Source: Ustilago trichophora
Lineage: Eukaryota; Basidiomycota; Ustilaginomycetes; Ustilaginales; Ustilaginaceae
DNA length: 64,000 nt
NCBI GenBank assembly: GCA_900323505.1
Contig: OOIN01000011.1
Coordinates: 434,001 to 498,000 of the forward strand
Direction of reading: 5' to 3'
The notes under the pieces were generated by a model. That model made no database searches. It was not told the DNA's origin and was given only the letters and a program-made list of their open reading frames with translations. Below, piece by piece: positions 1 to 10,632 of this stretch; positions within the stretch are counted from its first letter, which is position 1; each line of letters starts with the position of its first letter. Position numbers and translations under genes: made by a program.

Positions 1-1631
1 CACGACCCTGCAGCTTCCACAGTGGTGCCAACCAAAAAACACAACAACATTGTGGGATTTTTTCCCACTCCCAGCAGCAGCAGCAGCAATGCCGCATAAT
101 GCGTCTTCTTCTTGTGCAACCCAAACCCACTTTGTAACGCTACTACAAGGAGTTGCACACTGCATCTGTCTACTGTACTGCTGTATTGCTGTAACCAACC
201 GGCTCTCTCGTGCATTCTTGACAACAGGAGACTAGTCGGAAGCCTTTGTCCGTCTTGCTTCCCTCTGCAGCCGATCGGAAGCAGCGTCTGCGTCGTCGCC
301 TCCTGCTTTCATCAAAAGTCCCCAATTTGGTTAGCGTGGACAGAGGCTCGACTTTGGTTTGAGCTGCCAGCTTGGCATGGCATGACATGTCATTCCGCGG
401 CGTGATTCGCTCCATCCGTGGCGCTGATGCATGACCGGAACACTCTTTTTTTTGAGCTTGAGCCTCTTTCCTGTCCCGGATCGACTGTGTAATGCTCGTC
501 ATTACGCTCGGTCTCCGCCTTGATCGGGAACGTGTTTGCATCTCAGCAGCAAGCAGCAACCAAAGCAGGTGCCCATTAGCCTTGCGACAAGCCATCTTCT
601 TGTGTGCGTGTGTGTCCCTGAACAGTCATCACTCCAATCAGAAGCTAAAAAAAAGAAAGACAGAGATAGAGTTGAGTTGCGTTTGTGCCAGCCAGCCACG
701 CTTCGACCATTTCCCACTCGATTTAGCATCAAGAGAAGCTTTAACCCGCTGCCTCAAAGGCTTGGCGTGGCAAGAGAGGAGGGACACCCTCTTGTCATGT
801 ACCCACGATCTGCACCTTTCATGCTCACTTACACAATTGGTGGCTTCTTGTCACCCTCTCTGCAGCCGCCTCCGCCGCCGTCGCCGTAGATTGACACTCT
901 CTCTCACTGCTCCTTTGCCCCCCTTCTTCCCTTGGGCTGAGAAAAAAAAAAACCCCCCAGCAACGGATTTCAAACGGGCGAGCGAGCGTCGGTCGACACA
1001 CTGGTTCTCGCCAGCAAATGAAGTTCTTGGAGCTTGTTGTCCTTTCTCTCTTTCACTTGGACCTCTCTTTCCACTTATTGATGCAGGACTGCACGAAGAG
1101 CCTTCCACTGGTTCGGTTTCACTCAAGCCACCGAAAGCGAGCACGCACTCACCGATAGCTGGGGAGCACGGCGTTCTCATCACAAGACCTGAGTCTCTCT
1201 CTCTCTCTCTCTCTTCCTTTCTCTATCTTTCTCTCTTATACTCTCCGCAACATCGCTCATCCGCTCGCTTAAGTATACCACGCATTCCGTACAAGCCCTT
1301 TATCACCGTCTCGGTTGCTTTCCGACGTTGACTACCCAGCACTCGAGCTTCCTTGCAACTCGACGAAAAGAGGCTTAAAGCTTCATATCTTTCCGTCTGG
1401 CAACCATTCTTCGGGACCGTTCCCTCCCTTCCTCTCTCCCTCTCTCCCTCTTTCTCCCTCTTTCCCTTCACCCTTCTTCGCATCGACGCCTCGTTCTCTT
1501 CACATCGCCCCACCATCGCCGTGACTACATATCCCAACTTTTTTGCACATTGTCTTGCCACTTCATATCGGCTTTAATTCCATATCCATCCCAACAACGA
1601 CCTCCGTCGTCGGCCGCCGAACAAGGAAAAA
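1..1631. other. Gene-free leader region upstream of the first gene
   Basis: No convincing gene is visible. The open frames here are short or made of low-complexity Ser/Leu/Arg runs, and they overlap one another on both strands. From about 900 onward the plus strand is strongly pyrimidine-rich, with a CT microsatellite at about 1194-1214 and CT-rich runs at about 1424-1475. This is the usual look of a promoter and long 5' leader for the gene that starts at 1632. No TATA box was singled out. Confidence 0.6.
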
Positions 1632-3479
1632 ATGTCGACAACGCTCCGTGGTCGGCAGCAGCAGTACATGACATCGCACAAAGCGGAAGCCATGTACCGC
1701 CAGTCATCGTACGATCGTAGCTTCGACTCTGTCCGCTACCCTTCCAACGCCAGCCAACCTAGTCTTTCGCACAGCATCAACACCTATACCGAATCCACCC
1801 CTTCATCCGTCTGCAGGCCTGACTTTGGCGACTATCCGCAGGACATGTCGCAATCGGATTGTGGAGCCAGCTTTGTCTCTGAAGTGCCGGCATCGTACGA
1901 CGACACTTCGGACATTGACGAAGCTCCCGTCAACAACAATTCGAAGCCGACGCTCATCAAGTTTGTCGAGCCAGTGGTGCAGAGGGATCACTCCAACGGC
2001 AACCCACGCTTGACGGGGATGAAGAAGAAGATGCAGCGCAAGAAAACCGCTTCCACCATGCAGCACGAAGGCGATATCGACGTTCACCACCTCCCCGTTC
2101 TTGGATTTGCAGACTCGGGTATTCGTTACGCCTCGTCGGACGATGGGTTGCACAAGGACACACTCCATTTCCCCGGTGTACCTCCCCGCGATCAACACCT
2201 GCCGACGAAACAGGAGCAGTGGAACGTCGACGCGATCGACATTGCGCTTGAAGATCTGGTCCTGGACAAAGGTAAAGCAAGGTTGACGCTCAACAACAAC
2301 ACGACGGCTCAGGGACCATTTGCGGATGCAGGAGATGCTACTGCTACGCAGAGCATCGTACAGCTGCGTAGAACGATGACGGGAATGAGGGCGGCCGCGG
2401 CCCAATCTGTATTTGACGAAGCTCAGGAGGATGAGAGGCAGTACTTGCCCAAGTTGCGCCCTGTAACTTTGAGTGACACGAAACGACAGCAGCGCCCAGC
2501 GGCACCAAAGGACGCTCCTCTGCCGCCGCTGCCTCCCCTCCCCTCGCCATTGGTCAACAGTCAGGACAGCAACACTACGCCATCAGCGTCGAGCGGCAAA
2601 GTAGCTGGCTTGCAGCCGATCCACGATCATCCGCTTGCAACCAACACTGGGGCGGCCCAGCTCGAATCGGTTGGGAATAGCGTCGTTGTAGCCTCCACAC
2701 CAGATGACGAGGAAAACGTGTTTGCCTTTTCCCCACCTAGCATCTCCGGCCATGGTCATGGTGAAGACCAGCTGGGCACGATCCCCGAGCCGCGCATTCC
2801 ACGAGCCACAGGCAAGCGCCTTGATTCGATGGCATCCTCCAACCACAGCAGTTTGAGGGACATGGATCCACGAGAGGTGATCCAACGCGCACGTATGCAG
2901 CCGATGAGCTGCGGTCTTGACGCCGAAATCGGTGGAGCTGCCGACTTGGCATCAGAATGCAATGACTTTGACTCTGGAGATCATGGAGTGCAAGCAGAAG
3001 ATCTGCCACCTTTGCTATCCAACCACTACCTGCAATCCAACGTTGAGCAGGGCAAATTGGACCAAACCGAATACGAGCGACTCAACCGCCTCCCCGAACG
3101 CATGCAAGCCGCCGCTGCTGCCGCCGCCGCCGCCGCCGCTTCCAGTGGCAGCCATCGTTTGTCGCACAAGCATCTCTCGAAACACAAGAAGACGGCAGGA
3201 GCACCATCCGCCGTCAACCATTACGAACCGATCAGCATCCTCCGCGCCGAAGCCGCGTTCCTGAAAGAAGACCTGAAGAAGGACAAGAAGAAGAAGGACC
3301 GACTGTGGAACTCGAGTAGCAGTAGCAGCAGTGGTAGCGTTGCTGGCCGCTCGTCACAGCAGCCATTCGGCCGTGCAGGTGTCAACCAGTCTACCTCGGA
3401 CATCTCTTCGTCCCATTCGGATGGACCACAGCGACTGAGAAGCTTTAAGAGCTCGATTCGGCTCAAGAACATGAAGTAG
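1632..3479 (+). CDS. Hypothetical disordered protein, 615 aa
   Basis: I do not recognise this protein. The open frame is uninterrupted, and its ATG sits in a good context (AAAAA just before it) after a pyrimidine-rich leader. The product looks intrinsically disordered: Ser/Asp-rich in the first 120 residues, a basic KKKMQRKK patch near residue 135, a proline stretch of PLPPLPPLPSP type near 298, a run of alanines near 495-505, and a Lys-rich segment followed by a Ser tract near 545-570. It ends in a basic tail (RSFKSSIRLKNMK). No signal peptide or membrane segment is visible. Pro-rich and basic patches would suit a scaffold or cytoskeleton- or signalling-associated protein, but no function is assigned. 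Coding status rests on frame length and leader structure. Confidence 0.75.
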   Translation: MSTTLRGRQQQYMTSHKAEAMYRQSSYDRSFDSVRYPSNASQPSLSHSINTYTESTPSSVCRPDFGDYPQDMSQSDCGASFVSEVPASYDDTSDIDEAPVNNNSKPTLIKFVEPVVQRDHSNGNPRLTGMKKKMQRKKTASTMQHEGDIDVHHLPVLGFADSGIRYASSDDGLHKDTLHFPGVPPRDQHLPTKQEQWNVDAIDIALEDLVLDKGKARLTLNNNTTAQGPFADAGDATATQSIVQLRRTMTGMRAAAAQSVFDEAQEDERQYLPKLRPVTLSDTKRQQRPAAPKDAPLPPLPPLPSPLVNSQDSNTTPSASSGKVAGLQPIHDHPLATNTGAAQLESVGNSVVVASTPDDEENVFAFSPPSISGHGHGEDQLGTIPEPRIPRATGKRLDSMASSNHSSLRDMDPREVIQRARMQPMSCGLDAEIGGAADLASECNDFDSGDHGVQAEDLPPLLSNHYLQSNVEQGKLDQTEYERLNRLPERMQAAAAAAAAAAASSGSHRLSHKHLSKHKKTAGAPSAVNHYEPISILRAEAAFLKEDLKKDKKKKDRLWNSSSSSSSGSVAGRSSQQPFGRAGVNQSTSDISSSHSDGPQRLRSFKSSIRLKNMK

Positions 3480-5040
3480 AGTACGACACTCGCTTGTCCC
3501 TATTCTATGCATAGCATCATTCTATCGCTCGCTCTCTCTCTCTCTCTTTCTCTTTACGACCCACGTGGCACATTCGAGCCATGACCTTTCTCGTTCACAT
3601 GATACCCTCATCCCTCCATCAATTTGAATCGTTGTAGAAACCCATTTATCTATCAGCATGCTTTTTTTTTCTCCTTTCATCATATTGCTTAGCAATCGAA
3701 CTTCTTTTGCCTTCCAATTGAGCGATGAAGTGTGTGAGGCAAGGCCCTTGCGTTGGGTGATACTAGCATCCTTCGAATGGTTCCAAGCACTAAACAATGG
3801 GACTGTCGCCTATGCGGAGGCTTGAGCTAGAGTGTGAGCTTCGACAACACACCTTCCTCCAACAAGGTTGTCTTTGTGCAACCCGATTTTGACAGCAAAA
3901 AATCAGGCCAGAAAATGGAGCCCTTTTTTTAGAATTCAAAAATCGCAATATCTGGGGAGCACAGCACAACACAGCATTAACGCGCCGTGTTGCCATATTC
4001 GAATTTTGGGCCAAAAAGAAAAAGTGCGAACTTTAGGGGACCAGCCAGACCAACACAGAGCAAGAGCCCGATTTTGATTCGAGCCAAAGCTGAGCTGAAG
4101 GTTGCATCGCGCCGGTCACCCAAGCAGGTACAGGCAACAGGAAACGGCAAAGTGTCTGAATTCCGCCTCTTGGCTGGCAGCGTGTGTGTGCATTTCTCTC
4201 GGCTTCCCCACCCGCGAAGCAAGCAAGCAAGGCAGGCAAAGCCAAGCCATCGCCTTGTTTTCCACGCACACACGCACAACTGTGCCGTCACTTGCTGCTG
4301 CTTCGGCTCTCTCTCTATCTCCGTCTCTCTCTCTCTAATTTGGCACTCACACACACACACACACACACTCCATCAAGTTCAACCATCCACTCGCTCGAGC
4401 CTCGCATTGCTCCTTCGCATCCAGGTCGGCTACAGTTCTACTCAGCTTCAGCCGCTGCTGTCGTTGTCATCATCATCATCATCATCATCGTCATCATCAT
4501 CAACAACAACAACAACGCATCTTGATTCGTTTTGGTCGCTCACGGAGCTGCTTTCCGGAACAAGAGCTACACCGCAGCAACGCTACGGTCCATCCACGAG
4601 TCGACACGGCGGCAATCCTTCACTTTCGCTTTCATTACCAATCCGAGCTCCCAGCATTCCAACGCTATCTGAGCAACGTCCTAGCTTCTACCGGAAGGCT
4701 ACTTTGCATTTACGTCGCTTTCGCACCGTTACTCGCCTTTGCAACCTCACTGGATCGACTCGTCGGACCGGATCTTGGCTCGCCTTCAAGCTTGCGCCTC
4801 CTTGCTGTCCTTTGCTACCTCATACACGCCGACCAGGCTTGCTCGAATCAAGCAAGTCTTTTCCCTACCGACCTGCCAATGTTCAACTAATCCTTCGCAG
4901 GCTAATCCGCATCCCATCGCCTCATTCGGCCACACGCGGTCTCGCTTCGTGCATCGAATCTGCCACCAATACTTGCCACATAGATACTCGCCATAGCGCT
5001 GCTCGCCAATCGGCAGACGTGCGCCAGAGACCTTCCCACA
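3480..5040. other. Intergenic region and long leader of the Zds-like gene
   Basis: No gene is supported. The region holds a CT microsatellite (about 3529-3550), CT-rich sequence at 4308-4336, a CA dinucleotide run (about 4347-4369), and a trinucleotide block of ATC units (about 4467-4500) followed by CAA units (about 4501-4516). A 368-codon open frame crosses the region and runs past the start of the next gene in another phase, but it is built from these simple repeats. I read the stretch as promoter plus 5' leader. Confidence 0.6.
4347..4516. repeat. CA and ATC/CAA microsatellite cluster
   Basis: A CA dinucleotide run (about 4347-4369) is followed about 100 bases on by ATC trinucleotides (about 4467-4500) and then CAA trinucleotides (about 4501-4516). 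All lie in the leader of the Zds-like gene and are likely length-polymorphic. Confidence 0.85.
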
Positions 5041-8000
5041 ATGTCGGCCGGTCCGATGCGAATCACAGACGACGAGCTTGCACGCGAAGTTGAGGCGCTC
5101 AAATCACATCGCAGGCTCTCTGTCAACCGACCCGTCCTCGATCCTGATCTTCCTGATCTCGCAGCAGCCTATGGAGGTGGACAAGAGCTTCTTTCGCTTC
5201 CCTCACCTGAGCGTGAGAGGCGTGGATACAGCCTCGTAGACGATGGCGCCGTACCAATACGCAGCCCTTCTTCGTCCTCCACTTCCTCCTTATCTCCCGG
5301 CAAGAGCTACAGCAATGAACGAGCTCGTTTCACCGCCAGACGCAGAGGGCAGGGCTCCGACCAGTCCTCTGGCTCAGAACCAGCCATGTCTTCACCAACT
5401 CGACTCTCGCCCGTCTCGGCTTCGCCCACCAGCGATGCATTCGACTCGAGAGCCCTAGCATCCTCTCCCACCAGCATGACCTCGTCCAGTCCCCAATCTC
5501 CCAAGGATCCCAGCCATCTCTTTTGGGTGCCTGCTTCAGTTCATCCAGAGATCTCACCCTCCGACTTTCGCAATTTCATCAAAGAACATGCGGCCCGTGC
5601 CGTCACTCAGCATACCGGCGAAGATGACGCAGCCACAGACGACACATTGCCTCCTCTTGCCGTCGGTGACTCGCCCATCGCTCAGCGACTCAACTCGGTC
5701 CGACAGCAGCAGCAGGAACGTCAGAACCAGTCCAACGATGCACGTGGCACACTCATCGGTCGCTCCACCTCCTTATCTCGACGCGGCAGTACACTCCGAC
5801 GACAGTACCGACCAGAGAACGACACCGACGACACCGATGAAGACAAGGCGCCTCGGCCGCTTCAACGCAATCGCAGCGGCCTGAGTCGAGGCACGTATGG
5901 CCTGTCGATACCCAATTTGACCATCGACGACCTCCAAAGACTCGAAGCCGCCGCCGAGGAAGCCAGTCAGAGCCAAGACCCTGCCATGTTGCGCAGCGTC
6001 CTTCGCCGTACCCTCAGTCTCAACACCACACCCGATCTCGATACCATGGATGCCATGCCTGCGGAACCGATCGAGGATCCCGATGCACCCATCATTGTGC
6101 CCAAGCCAGGTCAGATCCTGCGGCGTGCTGCACGTACAAAGATGCGCAAGGCTTCTGGCGATTCCACGAGAGGAAGTCTGGCGTCGCGAAGACGTGCTCC
6201 TCCCAGCTCGACAGATGCCGACGCAGCAGGCGTGCCTTCCGAAGGCAGCCGAGCCTGGGAATTGCAGCAAGGCGACGCAGAGGATATGGAAAGGCGTCAC
6301 AGTGGCCAGTCCGAGATCTCGTCGGGGGCAGATGACGATTCGTCTGCTGGCGATAGCTCCTCGCGTCCCGTCTCGACCGAGGCAACCGACTCGATTGTGG
6401 ATGCCTATTCGCGCGACTCTTACCATTCGGATGCATCGCAGAGGACCAGTCTCACCTCTGTAGTAGACAGTGCTGGGTCCGACACCAACACGTCAGGTGC
6501 TTCCATCGGACAAGCAGAGTTAGACAGTCCTTCTCCGCCACACACGCCTACGCAGGACTCGTATGCCACTTTAGCCTCCACTCAGCCCATCTCTGATGGC
6601 ATCAAGCAGCTTGTTGTACAGGGTCGGGAGAACGACGCTTATCGCCAGGCGCAGCAAACTCCGTCCCGCATCGCAGACCCGCTCGAGACGACCAGGCCAG
6701 ATGTCAAGGCGGCCAGCAACAACCAGATCAAGCCCATTCCAGTGTCGCATGTCCCACCTGTTCCTGCGTTTGAAAAGACGTTGCCTCAGCAGCATCAACA
6801 GAAGCAGGCAGCTCGCCCTCCTTCTGCTGGCAGTCAAGCTTCGTTTGGCTCGGAAGCTGCGGGGCAACGCCGCGACGCGCAGCCAGCTTCCACTGCTAAA
6901 CCGCAGATTGCGCCCATCGTGACCAATCAGCAGCAGCAGCGACCGGCCCAGCCGGTCCCGCAAGTCCACTCGCCGCCGCCAGCAACCTCTGGCAGCCTCA
7001 AGCACAAGGAGAAGGAGCGCAAGGGCGCCTTTGGTCTCTCCTGGTTCGGTCTGGGTAAGGACGACGAGGATGACCGTGCCAAAGTGGAGAAAGAGTCGCA
7101 GAGAAAGCGGGAAAAGCACGAAAAAAGGGAACGCAAGGAGCGGGAAAGGGAAGAGAAGGAAAAGGAGGAAAGCAGCTCGTCCAGCTTCCTCGGTGCTCTT
7201 TTCGGTAAGAAGAAGGGACACGACGAAGCGTCTCATCACGCCGCACCTCGTCCCGCCAACGGCCAGCTTACGGCCGGCAGTCTGTTGGAGCGCAATGAGA
7301 TGGGCGCCTATGGCAAAGCTGGCGCTTACTTTTACTCGCGCTATCCGATTCACATCGAACGTGCTGTGTACCGTCTCAGTCACATCAAGCTCGCCAACCC
7401 GCGCCGCCCGCTGTACGAACAGGTGTTGATCTCGAATCTCATGTTCTGGTATTTGAGCATCATCAACCGATCCAATCAGGGTCAGTATGGAGGACAGGCG
7501 CAGCAGCAGGGTCAGGTGCAGAGCAGCAACGTACAGCAGCACTCGGAGCAGAACACTCACAGTGCGGCTGGTCACGCATCTGCAGGTGGCGCCAATGGAA
7601 CCATGGGACATGTCGATACTTCGAGCGCCTATGATGGCATGGATACGTCGTCTAGCAGTCCTGATTCGGAGGACGGATCGACCGCGGAACAGTGGATCCA
7701 GAACAGCAGCGGTGGTGGGGGAAATGGTGCCGCACTCAAGCAGAAGCGCAACGGTCTGGTCAAGCCGAATCGAGCGCCGGCAGGAGCCAGCCGTGGTCGT
7801 GCAGCAGAGACGCCGATGAAGCAGCCAGGGTATGGAATGCAGCATCGACAGATTGATGATGATCTCAAGACCATGGGCTCGCATACCGGCCAGCTGGGCG
7901 GTTCGACTGGATTTGTGGTGGGCCAAGTAGTTGACGTCAAGGCGCTGCAAGCCAACACTCCTTACCGTTTGGTGCCGGATCCGAGGTCTGGCGAGGGATC

Positions 8001-8832
8001 TGGTCATCAGGATCAGCCCAAGTCGGCCACAACCGACTATCTGGGTCTCGGCAGCCAGTTTGGAAGCTCGGAACCGCTATGGTCCACTGGGCAGAGTGCC
8101 GAGGTGGAACAGGTGTATGGTGGCAGCAGCCGACCTGGAAGCGGTGGATCCGATCATGCTGTGGTGGCAGACGGTCAACGGCGAGTGTCGGGGCAACTTG
8201 CACAGACGGACGAGCAGAAACGGAGCTCAAGCCCGAATCGGCCGTATCGGTCGGAAGCAGAGAAGGAACGTGCCTGGCTTGGGATGCGGAACAGCTCTTC
8301 TGGGCGTGCTGCATCGCCCACCCATGGATATGGATCCATTTCGCAGCAGCAGCAAGAATCGCATGACGCGCAGCCGCAGTCACAATCCCATCCAGACAGA
8401 GCTGCACATGAAAGCCACCCTCAGGGTAGTCGAAGCATGTCCGTCGGTGGAATTGGCGCGATGAACCGCACCGGTGATTGGGGAAACACTTCGCTTCGAT
8501 CCGACCAGCGATCACGCAAGACCTCGATGGGCCACATAAGCCCCTCTGTCTCCAGTCAGGGACTTGTTTCGTCGAGCTCGACTTCCTCGACTTCATCCTT
8601 TGGAACGATTGATGAAGGCGGGAAAGCCTACACCGGCATGTCGACTTCCTCCTCCACCTCAGCTCTGGACTATGCAAGTGGTCACAGGGAGAGGGAGTAC
8701 GACCAACGACCCCACAGCAGCAGCGGAGGTGGAGCCGGTGGACTGCCAAACGGGCAGATCAACATCCCTTTGGCTCCCGGGTCAAGCGCCATGCTTGACG
8801 CTGCGAGAACCAGTCAATCGCGCAGGAGGTAA
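5041..8832 (+). CDS. Zds1/Zds2 family protein, 1263 aa
   Basis: This is likely a Zds-family regulator. In yeast, Zds1 and Zds2 bind the PP2A-Cdc55 phosphatase and control mitotic entry, Cdc14 release and polarity. Two conserved blocks support the call. The first is an FWVPASVHPEI motif near residues 160-180, typical of the N-terminal part of fungal Zds proteins. The second is a Zds C-terminal domain around residues 748-810, with the hallmark RYPIHIERAVYRLSHIKLAN and RRPLYEQVLISN segments. A highly charged Lys/Glu stretch (about 653-723) precedes that domain. About 450 residues of Ser/Gly/Gln-rich tail follow it, whereas in yeast the domain lies close to the C terminus. The N-terminal EVEALKSHRRLSVNRP segment and the context of the ATG support the chosen start. 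No membrane segments are visible. Confidence 0.8.
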   Translation: MSAGPMRITDDELAREVEALKSHRRLSVNRPVLDPDLPDLAAAYGGGQELLSLPSPERERRGYSLVDDGAVPIRSPSSSSTSSLSPGKSYSNERARFTARRRGQGSDQSSGSEPAMSSPTRLSPVSASPTSDAFDSRALASSPTSMTSSSPQSPKDPSHLFWVPASVHPEISPSDFRNFIKEHAARAVTQHTGEDDAATDDTLPPLAVGDSPIAQRLNSVRQQQQERQNQSNDARGTLIGRSTSLSRRGSTLRRQYRPENDTDDTDEDKAPRPLQRNRSGLSRGTYGLSIPNLTIDDLQRLEAAAEEASQSQDPAMLRSVLRRTLSLNTTPDLDTMDAMPAEPIEDPDAPIIVPKPGQILRRAARTKMRKASGDSTRGSLASRRRAPPSSTDADAAGVPSEGSRAWELQQGDAEDMERRHSGQSEISSGADDDSSAGDSSSRPVSTEATDSIVDAYSRDSYHSDASQRTSLTSVVDSAGSDTNTSGASIGQAELDSPSPPHTPTQDSYATLASTQPISDGIKQLVVQGRENDAYRQAQQTPSRIADPLETTRPDVKAASNNQIKPIPVSHVPPVPAFEKTLPQQHQQKQAARPPSAGSQASFGSEAAGQRRDAQPASTAKPQIAPIVTNQQQQRPAQPVPQVHSPPPATSGSLKHKEKERKGAFGLSWFGLGKDDEDDRAKVEKESQRKREKHEKRERKEREREEKEKEESSSSSFLGALFGKKKGHDEASHHAAPRPANGQLTAGSLLERNEMGAYGKAGAYFYSRYPIHIERAVYRLSHIKLANPRRPLYEQVLISNLMFWYLSIINRSNQGQYGGQAQQQGQVQSSNVQQHSEQNTHSAAGHASAGGANGTMGHVDTSSAYDGMDTSSSSPDSEDGSTAEQWIQNSSGGGGNGAALKQKRNGLVKPNRAPAGASRGRAAETPMKQPGYGMQHRQIDDDLKTMGSHTGQLGGSTGFVVGQVVDVKALQANTPYRLVPDPRSGEGSGHQDQPKSATTDYLGLGSQFGSSEPLWSTGQSAEVEQVYGGSSRPGSGGSDHAVVADGQRRVSGQLAQTDEQKRSSSPNRPYRSEAEKERAWLGMRNSSSGRAASPTHGYGSISQQQQESHDAQPQSQSHPDRAAHESHPQGSRSMSVGGIGAMNRTGDWGNTSLRSDQRSRKTSMGHISPSVSSQGLVSSSSTSSTSSFGTIDEGGKAYTGMSTSSSTSALDYASGHREREYDQRPHSSSGGGAGGLPNGQINIPLAPGSSAMLDAARTSQSRRR

Positions 8833-10288
8833 CCACTTGGATTTCCCGAGAAAGCCGATTGTGGCATCCCTGATCGCATCTTTTTATCCCGTCACATCTC
8901 TTTTCGCTTAGAATTCGGTTTCAGCATGCATGTATTCGACAGTGTAGCAACTTGGGTGGCTATGGAAACGTATTTCTTTTTTGGTCTATGCGATGTCCGT
9001 GGACCAGGGGTGCATCTTTTCTTAGGATGACATCTTCGTTCAAAGAGTGCCATCACGAAGGGGGGAATGAGGATTGCCGATGAACACCGCTTCCCGTGAT
9101 AAGCGCAAAACTGACCTCGGCTAAAACCGCCGTTCAGATCGTAACATTAGATCGTACACTGTATCTTTAGGGGTGTATTGCTACTGTAGATGGGTGTTCT
9201 ATCTTGCCGAGATGGCCATGGGCAGCGATTCTTTTTCGATCGATGCCAAGGTACATGCTGCAGCCGACACCCCTGTCTGTTTCAGCTGCAATATAGCCTT
9301 GTTATCCGCCTTTCATCTGACCCAAATCTGGGGTAAAGGTGCAGAACTGTACAGGAGCCGAAAGCTTAAAGTGGATTCGGCTCAGTTTTGTCGGATTTTG
9401 ACCCCTATATTGTAGCTTCAAAAGAAGAGGAAGTGTGGTTCGATTGATCCGAATCTACCCGCCCTGTCTGCCTGTCTGACAGGCTCGCTTAAGATCAAAA
9501 CTACAGTAGTCTGTAATTGCAAGTGATGATGTTGGGCGAGGACGCAACAAAAAAGTGGGCTAAGGGTTCATCTTGAACCAGGTCCGTGCACCCTCATTTC
9601 CACTGTACGCACAAGCCCACAGCTCCGACAGTGCTCACTTCAGAGCCGCAACCGGTTGGCATATGAAAATTTCCCACCGTAATGGTGGCAATGGCGTTGT
9701 GAGAAGACCCGCCATAGGGCATGAAGCAGGGGTGTGTTGGTGGAAAAATCTGATAGATCGGACTTGAAATGGTCGAGTCTCGCTCTACTAACCGAAAAGA
9801 GGCCAAGCCTTTGCGACGTAAAACGTAAAAGGGGGGAAAGCATTGACAAAATGTGATTTGTGGGCCAAAATCGCGCACTTGCACGCTCTCTATAAGTTAC
9901 GTAGCGTAGAGAGGCACTAGGCCTGAACTGGAAATTCGGATTTGTTTCACCCTCACCTGCCTTTTTTGAGAGAGGGGTTTCTGTGTTCCACACACGACAT
10001 CCATCTCTGGTGCACTTTATCGAAACAGACGTGCAAGGGCACTAGGGTTTGTCTAGGATCGAAAAAGTGAGCGATTTTTGCCCGCCTGTAAACGCCCACT
10101 CTGACCCACTCGCTGACTGATGGGTTGCTGAGTCGGATAGGGTTGTGTCCGTGCAGAGAATCAGAGTAACAGTTTTGTGCTGTGTTGTGAAAAGTGCCCG
10201 CCGTTCGCCTGCCCCGTCAAGTGTCCGTCTGCTCTGTGCGGTTCTCTCCACATCACACACACACGCATCCCTAGACTGCCAGTGTTGG
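8833..10288. other. Intergenic region upstream of the metallothionein
   Basis: Only short unsupported open frames are present, the longest plus-strand one being about 80 codons. The part nearest the metallothionein (about 10050-10288) should hold its control region. I did not find a clean copy of a known copper-response element and make no claim for one. Confidence 0.5.
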
Positions 10289-10299
10289 ATATATAAACA
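10289..10299 (+). promoter_or_regulatory. TATA box of the metallothionein gene
   Basis: The sequence GATATATAAAC lies about 157 bases before the metallothionein ATG, in an otherwise CA-rich region. No ATG occurs between it and the start codon at 10456, so a leader starting 25-40 bases downstream would place that ATG first. A strong TATA box fits an inducible stress gene. Confidence 0.65.
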
Positions 10300-10455
10300 C
10301 CCCCTTTTCTGCCCTCACCTCGTCACCATCCCATCTCACCACACCACATCTCATCCACGCGCACTACTCTCTCCCGAGTCTTGATTCTCATCACAACACA
10401 ACCACCTTCTTGATCCTCAACACCACACCAAACATCCCATCAAGCAAAAAACAAA

Positions 10456-10632
10456 ATGGCTTGCTCCTGCTCGACCAACAACGGCAAGTGCACCTGTGCC
10501 CCCGGCAGCTGCTCGTGCAACGGCTGCACCAGCGCCTGTGCCTGCAAGTCTCAGCAGAAGAACTGCAAGTGCGAAGCCGCCGGTCAGCAGTGCACCTGTG
10601 CCAAGGGTTGCGCCAACTGCGGCTGCTGCTAA
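10456..10632 (+). CDS. Metallothionein, 58 aa
   Basis: This small cysteine-rich protein should bind Cu(I), Zn(II) or Cd(II) through thiolate clusters in the cytosol, buffering and detoxifying metal. Translation from 10456 gives 58 residues with 17 cysteines, mostly in Cys-X-Cys pairs (C3/C5, C12/C14, C19/C21, C28/C30, C37/C39, C46/C48) and ending in Cys-Gly-Cys-Cys. Other residues are mainly Ser, Gly, Ala, Thr, Lys, Asn and Gln, with no aromatic or large hydrophobic residues, as usual for the class. It starts MACSCSTNNGKC. The cysteines fall in two blocks split by a KSQQKN spacer, suggesting two clusters. A TATA box lies at 10289-10299, and a CA-rich leader without ATGs leads into the start. 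Which metal it prefers cannot be read from the sequence. I am confident of the class. Confidence 0.92.
   Translation: MACSCSTNNGKCTCAPGSCSCNGCTSACACKSQQKNCKCEAAGQQCTCAKGCANCGCC

Noticed and set aside
492..1331. 279-codon plus-strand frame upstream of the first gene
   Set aside because: CT-rich leader sequence read as Ser/Leu; no motif and competing frames on both strands.
3987..5093. 368-codon frame in the Zds leader
   Set aside because: It is made largely of microsatellite-encoded Ser, Thr and Leu runs, and runs over the Zds start in a different phase.
6571..8007. 478-codon open frame antisense to the Zds-like gene
   Set aside because: Arg/Leu-rich mirror of a Ser/Gln-rich coding strand; no motif.
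9676..9692. Short palindrome CCACCGTAATGGTGG
   Set aside because: Only a five-base stem; expected by chance in a window this size.
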